Shown here piece after piece: positions 53,101 through 62,100 of a DNA stretch of 64,000 nt. The notes under the pieces were generated by a model. The model was given only the letters and a program-made list of their open reading frames with translations, was not told the origin of the DNA and did not search any database. The stretch comes from an uncultured Pseudovibrio sp. GTDB taxonomy: Bacteria > Pseudomonadota > Alphaproteobacteria > Rhizobiales > Stappiaceae. The position numbers were made by a program, and so were the translations under genes. Location: NCBI GenBank assembly GCA_947496145.1, contig CANMBS010000022.1:25394-89393 (forward strand). Reading direction: 5' to 3'. The first letter of the stretch is position 1. Each line of letters begins with the position of its first letter.

Positions 53101-56100
53101 ATGTGACCACTGAAGGCGAACATTCTAGTGGGGTCCTTATTCAGTCCGTCGGCGGCGGCGGTGGTAACGGGGGCTTTTCTGTATCGGCTGGCGCGGCAGT
53201 TGCAGGCACAGGATCAGGTGCTGTAAGCGTTGGGCTTGGCGGTTCTGGCGGATCGGGTGGAGCTGGCGGTACGGTCGACGCCACTGTTGCAGGAGATGTG
53301 ACAACCAAAAAAAGTAACTCCGGTGCGGTGGTTGTACAATCCATCGGCGGCGGCGGCGGAAATGGCGGGTTCAATGTCAGCGGCAATATCGCTGGTGCTG
53401 GGGTTGGCTCCGGGAGCGTTACTGTCGGGCTTGGCGGGACAGGTGGATCCGGTGGCAGTTCCGATGATGTGACAGCAAAAGTTACAGGAGTTGTGACGAC
53501 AGAAAGTGACGATTCAGTTGGTGTGCTGGCTCAGTCTGTCGGCGGCGGCGGCGGAAACGGCGGCTTTTATGTCAGTGGAACTATTGCAGGCTCAGGAACC
53601 GGCAGTGGCGCGATTGCCGTTGGACTGGGCGGCAGCGGAGGCACTGGCTCTTCATCCGGTAGTGTTGACCTGACCACAGACAAATCCGTGACGACACTTG
53701 GCGACCGCTCTTCGGGAGTGGTGGCCCAGTCTGTCGGCGGCGGCGGCGGAAATGGTGGTTTCAACGTATCTGGTGCGATCTCGGGTGCCGGGACTGGCTC
53801 GGGTAGCATTAGTGTTGGCTTAGGCGGAAATGGTGCTGGCGGCGGGGACGCAGGCACGGTGACCGCAGTCTCTAATGGACAGATTCTGACAAGCGGTTTT
53901 GCCTCATCCGGCTTTGTCGCCCAATCTATTGGTGGTGGTGGCGGCAATGGTGGCTTCAACGTTAGTGCTGCGTTATCGGGAGCCGGAACGGCAAGTGGGG
54001 CAGTTTCTGTTGGTCTCGGTGGTTCTGGTGCCGGTGGTGGTGACGGTAAGGCTGTAAATGCGAAAACAACAGCTTATGTTCAGACTACCGGGGATGCCTC
54101 AACCGGGATTCTGGCACAGTCTGTTGGCGGCGGCGGCGGCAATGGAGGCTTCAATATCTCCCCCGCTCTGTCTGGTGCAGGTACAGGCTCCGGAGCTGTT
54201 GGAGTAGGCATCGGCGGATCAGGCGCTGGCGGCGGCAATGGTGCTAAAGTTACTCTCAACATAGCTAATAACGTTTTGACAACCGGCAGTCAGTCGGGTG
54301 CTGTGGTTGCTCAATCTATCGGTGGTGGTGGCGGCAATGGCGGCATCAACGTAACTCCGAGTGGTTCCGGGGCGGGTACAGGATCGGGTGCCATTGGCGT
54401 TGGTATCGGTGGTCGTGGTGCCGGGGGCGGCAATGGGAGTGAGGTTGAGACTACCGTTATCGGTAATCTGGAAACACGGGGAGACGACTCCGTTGGTTTG
54501 CTTGCCCAGTCTGTTGGCGGTGGGGGCGGCAATGGCGGTCTCAATGTTTCGGCGGCCGTAAGTGCGGCTGGCACCGGTTCTGGTGGTGCCGCCATTGGCC
54601 TTGGTGGCTCAGCAGGCGCAGGCGGGACATCTGGTATCGTTAAATCTCAGTTGACTGGCAATGTGCTAACCGCAGGGCGCAACTCTGCTGGTGTCGTTGT
54701 GCAATCCCTTGGCGGCGGCGGCGGTAACGGGGGGCTCAATGTTTCAGCTACCGTCTCTGGAGCGCAGACAGGTTCTGCCGGTGTATCTGTGGGGCTTGGT
54801 GGTAGTGGCGGTGATGGCGGCGACGGCAATATTGTCGAGAGTACTGTTACTGGTAACGTGACAACAACCGGAGCAAATTCGGGTGGTGTGATTGTTCAGT
54901 CCGCAGGTGGCGGTGGTGGTAATGGTGGCATAAATGTTTCTGCTGCGGTCAGTCTAAGCGGCAATTCCGGTGGTGCAGTGTCCGTAGGTATCGGTGGTTC
55001 CGGCGGTGGCGGTGGTTCAGGCAAAAAAGCAACTGGCACTGTTATAGGTGATGTCAATACGACAGGAGATGATTCATCAGCTATTGTTGTTCAGTCACTT
55101 GGCGGTGGCGGCGGTAATGGTGGCCTTAATGTCTCAGGCGCAGTCAGCCTCGCAAGCAGCAACAGTGCGGCGATTGGTGTCGGCGTTGGCGGTGGCGGCG
55201 GTGACGGTGGCAACGGTGATGAGGTTGTTGCTGATGTTGAAGGTGATGTTCAAACCAAAGGAGATAACTCAGCAGGCGTCATTGCGCAGTCTGTTGGCGG
55301 CGGCGGTGGTAACGGCGGCATTAATGTTACAGGAACACTCAGTCTGAGCGGAAAAGGTTCGGGAGCAGCAGCTATTGGCGTGGGTGGCTTTGGCGGCAAC
55401 GGCGGTACAGCCAGCACAGTGAACAACACCTTTGCAGGAACTGTTTTTACTGAAGGGGCTTATTCTGGCGGTATCATTGCCCAAAGCCTTGGCGGTGGTG
55501 GTGGCAATGGCGCCACGAATGTTTCAGGTACCATATCACTTGCGCCGGACTTCTCAGGAGCGCTCGGAATTGGTGTCGGCGGGTTTGGTGGCGGTGGCGG
55601 CAGCGCTGGATCACTAACGAATGTTTCCTCCGGTTACGTGCAAACTTTAGGCAACAACTCAATCGGGGTTTTGACACAGAGTCTTGGCGGTGGCGGTGGT
55701 AATGGCGGCACCAATATTTCTTCCGCTCTTTCGCTTTCACGCTCGACAAGCGGAGCCATTGGAATTGGTGTGGGTGGATTTGGTGGATCTGGGGCCGATG
55801 CTGGCGACAGCACCACTTCCAGCTTCACAGGTGGTGTTGTGACTACAGGTGATAATAGCGCTGCCATAGTGACACAGAGCCTTGGTGGTGGTGGTGGTAA
55901 TGGTGGCACCAGCATTAATGCAGCGCTCAATCTGACACAGGAAAGTGGCGGAGCGATAGGTCTTGGTGTCGGCGGTTTTGCTGGCGGGGGCGGTGATGGC
56001 AAGGCTGTTTCCAGCACAGTCCGGACGACCGATGACTATAATCTTATAGGTACATCAGGCGATGAAAGCATTGGTATCCTGGCACAGTCCCTCGGTGGCG

Positions 56101-59100
56101 GTGGCGGCAATGGTGGCCTGAATGTTTCCGGCGCAGTTAGCCTTTCTGGAAAATCCGGTGCAGCGATTGGTCTCGGTGTTGGTGGCTTCGGCGGTGATGG
56201 CGGCAATGCGGGCGCTGTTGAGCTCGATGTCATTGGCGATGTTGTTACAGAGGGTGATAAGTCACATGGTGTGATGGCACAGTCCCTTGGCGGCGGCGGC
56301 GGAAATGGGGGCACGAATGTCTCGGGCTCTTTAGCGTTAACCAAGCCCTCGGGTTCTGACACCATACTGTCCCTCTCAATGGGTGTTGGCGGATTTGGCG
56401 GTGGCGGCGGTGACGCCGGTTCTGTTGATCTGGATTATTCTGGCAATATAACTGCTTTACCACGTACTTTGCAGAGTGATGGTTCCTACATAATCAACGA
56501 AAAGGCCGGAGCACACGGTCTCGTTGCTCAATCTATCGGTGGCGGCGGTGGTAATGGTGGCACCAGTGTGAGTGCGGGTCTGGCGATAAGCGGTAAACCA
56601 GGAGCCGGACTTGCCGATTCCAGCAAATCCTATGCAGTACTAGTCGGTGTTGGCGGTTTTGGTGGCACTGGCGGCGATGCAAGTGCTGTTAATGTTGATG
56701 TTTCCGGCGATAGCACCATTATTGCGCATGGTACCGGGCGATCCGGCATATTGGCGCAATCCGTTGGTGGTGGCGGTGGCAATGGCGGGCTGAATGTTTC
56801 TGGTGGTATTGTCTCCGATAGTTCGCTTATTGTCGGTGTTGGCGGCATGGGTGGTAACGCAGGCAAAGCTGGCAATGTTACGACCAATGTAACTGCGAAC
56901 ATCATTGTGACTACCGATCCCGATGACCTTAAAGAGCCAGAGGATGCAGAGTTTGAGAGCAAACTGCGTGGTGTTCTTGGTGACGATATTGTCGATGCTA
57001 CAGAAGGTATTCTGGAAGCGACTACTTTAAAGGACTTGTTTGTTGACGCTGGCCTGTTTGATGAGGAAGCGGACGAAACTGAAGGGTCTGCCGGGTTGCT
57101 GGCGCAATCCATAGGTGGCGGCGGCGGCAATGGCGGCCTCAATGTCTCTGGTGGTGTGGCCTTAAGTAAAGACGGTAAAGTTCCCTCTATAACCTTCGGT
57201 ATTGGTGGCTTTGGCGGTGCGGCTAATGCGGCTGGTGATGTGACTGTTGATCATGGCGGAACCATTCAGGTTGAGGGCAACTGGAAACACGGCATTTTCG
57301 CGCAATCTGTCGGCGGCGGAGGCGGCAACGGCGGGATGAATGTCTCTGGCCAGCTCAACTGGGGAGATTCAGAAACTTCTGACGGAGCGACCGACGTCAG
57401 CGTGGTTGCAGGTCTGGGTGGCCATGGCGGAGAAGGCGCTGATGCTGGTGATGTTATGGTTACCTCAAGTGGTAACATTAGTACTCAAGGTTACCATGCA
57501 CGTGGTGTTTTTGCCCAGTCAATTGGCGGCGGTGGTGGTACCGGTGGGATGAACATAACCGTTGTCGGAACGAAGAATAGTTCCCCGCTCGGCGTCGGTG
57601 TCGGGGGCTTTGGTTCCGGCGGAGGACATGCTGGAAATGTAACCGTCGCGCGCGGTATAAAAGACCAACCGGCTGGCACAATTCACACAGATGGTGTAGG
57701 AGCGCATGGAATTGAAGCTGCCAGTATTGGCGGCGGCGGCGGTGATGCCGGTGTGAATGCAGTTTTGGGTATTAGCTACACAACCGGCTCCAAAAGCGAC
57801 AGCGGGAACTCCAGTGAGAGAAAAACACCGACGAATTCAGGCGTCGATGATGGCGTAATTGCAAACTATAACGCTGTTTTGGATGAGCTTGAGGGCCGAA
57901 GTGCGGCGCAGGACCCCAACAGTCAGAGTAATGGTTTTGCTGCTGTGGTTGCGATTGGAGGTGCTGGAGGCAATGCCGGAAATGGTGGCGCGGTAGATAT
58001 TGATCATTATGGAAACGTTGTCACCTTACAAGACGACAGTCACGGTGTATTCGGTCAGTCGATCGGCGGTGGCGGCGGTAATGCTTCTTTCAACATTGGA
58101 TTGATGTATCAATTTGGGCAGGCTGATAAAAACAAGGGATTAGCACTGTCTGTAGGTGGTGGCACTGGTGAAGGTGGTACCGGCGGGACGGTTAACCTGC
58201 TAAACGTTGGTGACGTTTCGACGTCTGGTGACAATTCCTTTGGCGTATTTGCGCAATCCATTGGTGGCGGCGGCGGAAATGCTGGTTACGACAACGTCTC
58301 TACAGACGGAGATGGTGGATCACTGACCGTCAGCATAGGCCGAACGGGCGGAACTGGTGGTTCAGGAGATGACGTCTTCCTGAGTTCTGACGGCACAGTC
58401 TTAACCAGTGGCGACGGCTCTTATGGTCTGCTGGCTCAGTCTGTTGGCAATGGCGGCGGCAATTCCAGTTCAACCTCTGTGCAGCTAGGTACCCCGAAAT
58501 CCGAAGATGACAAAGGCAGCAAGCTTTCACTCAATGTTGGCCTAGAAGGCGGAGACGGCGGTGCTGCTGGTAATGTTGAGCTTGAGGCCAAAGGATTTGT
58601 GAAAACCATAGGTACAGATGCCCATGCTGTGTTCGCTCAGTCCGTTGGCGGCGGCGGCGGTAACGGTGGCGGTACCGGAGGATCTGCGGGGTCAGGCAAG
58701 TCCTATTCTATTTCCATTGGTGGTACCGGTGGAACGGGAGGCACAGGTGGCAATGTTGATGTCACAAACACTGCGCAGGTTGAAACAGAAGGTGACCGTT
58801 CAGTTGGCATTCTCGCTCAGTCCGTTGGTGGCTCCGGTGGTACTGGCGGCTATGTGAAAAGCGGAACAAAAGCGCTGGACATAGCTAAAAATACTGTGAA
58901 AGGTTCTAAAGTCGGGTCAACAGCCTCTGTCAACATTGGCGGCACCGGTGGCGACGGAATGTACTCGGGTACAGTCACCGTTGATAATGATGGCATAATT
59001 ATCACAGAGGGCACGGATTCTCATGGCATTCTCGCGCAGTCCATTGGCGGCGGCGGTGGCATGGGCGGCCTCATTGAAAACAACATTATCAATCTGAAAG

Positions 59101-62100
59101 CTATCACGGGTAGCCAGACTTCGATTTCCCTCGGTGGTGATGGTGGAACAGGTGGTTATTCCTCTGATGTTACTGTCACAAATAGTGGAGGGATTGGTAC
59201 CACTGAGGAACGCTCAGTCGGCATTTTCGCCCAGTCGGTTGGTGGCGGTGGCGGCGATGCGCAGCATGTTGCCAATATCGTTTTGGGACCGACTGCGGAT
59301 GACAGCTCCAATAATGCCCTGATGATCGGTGGTAATGGTGGTGATGCTGGAACTGGCGGGAATGTTTCAGTTACCAACGAAGCAGATGGTCAGATTGTTA
59401 CCTTGAGCAATTATAGTCATGGCATTCTGGCTCAATCCATTGGTGGCGGCGGCGGCACCGGTGGCTCAACCACAAGTATTTCCAGCGGAATCGCGAATGG
59501 TGAGAGCAAAAGTGCCCGAAAACTGCAAATGGGCCTTGGTGGCTCTGGTGGAACAGGTGGCATTGGCGGTGATGTGTTCGTTGACAATGCTGGAAGCATC
59601 ACAACTTACGGGTATAAAGCTCATGGTATCGTTGCACAATCTGTTGGCGGCGGCGGCGGTATGGGCGGAAGTTCAATATCCGGGGATTTGTCCCTCAAGG
59701 CGAGCACCAATGATACGACGTCGGTGGGTCTGAATATTGGTGGATCAGGTGGTGATGGCAATACTGCTGGATTCGTGAGGGTAGACAACACGGGGGCTAT
59801 CCTTGTGGATGGCGATAATTCCTACGGCATCTACGCCCAGTCAGTCGGCGGTGGCGGTGGGGATGGTGGCATGGCCATATCTCTTTCCAAGAACGTTCTG
59901 ACCAACCCGCGTAGTAACTTAGCAAAGTCTTTATCCAATATCGCCATTGGTGGCTTTGGTGGTGACGGTGCAAACGGTGGTGATGTCCTGGTTAACCATT
60001 CAGGTTCCATCATATCTAACGGTAACAACGCCTATGGTATCTTTGCTCAATCTGTCGGTGGAGCTGGCGGAAATGCAGGTTTCTCCATAAGTGCACCAGT
60101 CTGGACAGCAACAGACTATGTTTTCTCCAGTGTGCTGGGCGCAAAAGAGGGAACAGCTGGCAAAGCTGGCACTGTGACTGTTAACACCACTGGAGATATC
60201 GTCATGAATGGGGCAAACAGTCAGGCTGTCCTCACCCAGTCTGTCAACGGCGGCGGCGGTAATACGGAAACCTTTCTGGACTTCAGCGAGAAAGCCGTTC
60301 AATTGGGAGATGGCGGTATTGAACTACCCCCGAACGATGGTGTGGCAGAAAACGTGAAGGCGATTATAAAAGGAACACTGGGCCTTGGCGGAAATCTGAT
60401 CTCGGATGCGACAGGTTCTGTGGTTGAACAGACACATATCGGAAGCCTTTATACTTCTGCGGAACAATCTATAGCATCTCTTACCCAGAGCGTTGGCGGC
60501 GGCGGCGGTAACTCTACCACCAATGTTGTTGTGAATGATATCGCCGATGTGGATCTGACTGCTGTGCTTGGGGGCGTGAATACAGATAATTCCGCAGGAG
60601 GCGATGTTACCTCTGAGCGGGATGGGGATGTTGCTACCTTTGGCTACGTGTCCGGCGGCGGTTCAACTCAGTCGATTGGCGGTGGTGGCGGACGTCTGGT
60701 CATGAATGTCACAACTGTTGAAACTGAAGATCCTGAAACTCTGGGAACTAAAAACGCCACTGTTGTTCTGGGCGCCGATCCAAGTTTCTTCAATGATGGA
60801 GGCGATATTAATCTGGATTTGGCTGGTAAAATTTACACGGAAGGCGATTATTCAAGCGCTCAGGTTGTGCAAACCATCGGAGCAGGAGGTGGGGAGAGCT
60901 ACCTGCTCGGCTTTGATACAAGCATTGTGACGCTCGGTGCTCTGGACGGTTCCACTGGCGATGGAGGTGCTATCAATCTTACCAATACTGGTGGCGTGGT
61001 TGTTATTGATGAGACAGAAGTCGTTGTAAGTGCAATAACGGAAGGAAGACGGTCTCACGGCTTCGTTCTGCAATCAATTGGCGGCGGCGGCGGCCTCGTA
61101 ACCACGGATCTGGATCAGGCTGACGTAACTCTCAAGCTTTCGGAGGCAAATGGTGGCGATGGCGGGGCAATCAGCTTCACCAACACCGGTTATATTCAGA
61201 CCTCTGGTGACGGTTCCTTCGGTATACTGGCTCAGAGCCTTGGCGGCGGCGGTGGTGTCGTTGACGATTGGTTCCTAGGAAGTGCCGGCGGTACTGGTTC
61301 AGGTGGTGCCATTGATCTGGATTTGACGGGCAACATCGTTACAACCGGCGAAAACAGCAGCGCGGTGTTTGCCCAGTCTGATGGAGGAAGTGGTGCAGGA
61401 GACGTGTCTGTAAAGCTTGATGGGGTCATTGTCGGCGGCAGCGGTTCGGCAGAGCGAACAGCTGCGGTGAGGATTGATGGGGGAGCTGCGAATAGTCTGT
61501 CTGTTTCCGAGGAAAGCTTCGTTTTTGGGTTAAACAATCAAGCCATTTTAGGAGGTGACGGGAATGAGGAAGCATCGCTTCAGGGGCAGGCATATGGCAA
61601 TGTGGATTTTGGAGGGGGTGTCAACAACCTAACAGTAGGAGATAAAGGTGCGCTTTATGCTCTGGATACCATCTTGCTTGGCGATAAAGGTTTGCTGACG
61701 ATTGATGGCTATCTGCAATTAGGCGGGCAACTTCTGACAAGCGATGACTTGGATGTCAGCAAGCTGAGCGCCGACCAGCTTTCAGTCACACAAAATGTTG
61801 GTCAAACGACCACTTTGACCGGATCTGTTGGCTTTGGAAGCAGTGCAACTTATGTGGCTGATGTGCACTTCCAGACAAATGGTGCAGCCGGTGGGAACAG
61901 TGACTTGATGCTCGCAAGCACGGACGCCACTATGGGAGGAACATTAGTGCCTGTCCTGCATGATTATCAACGTGCGTTGCCTCTCGTCCTGATCGATGCT
62001 GATGGTGCCACTGCTGATAACGGCACCATGATACAAGACACGGTTGTCATTGATTACTCCATCGGGCTAAATGGCAGCACTGGGGATGGCAGCACCATTG

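Noticed and set aside
51300..61400. regular direct repeats as a CRISPR array
   Set aside because: The repeats are in-frame protein-coding units of about 201 bp with diverged DNA, not short identical repeats with spacers.
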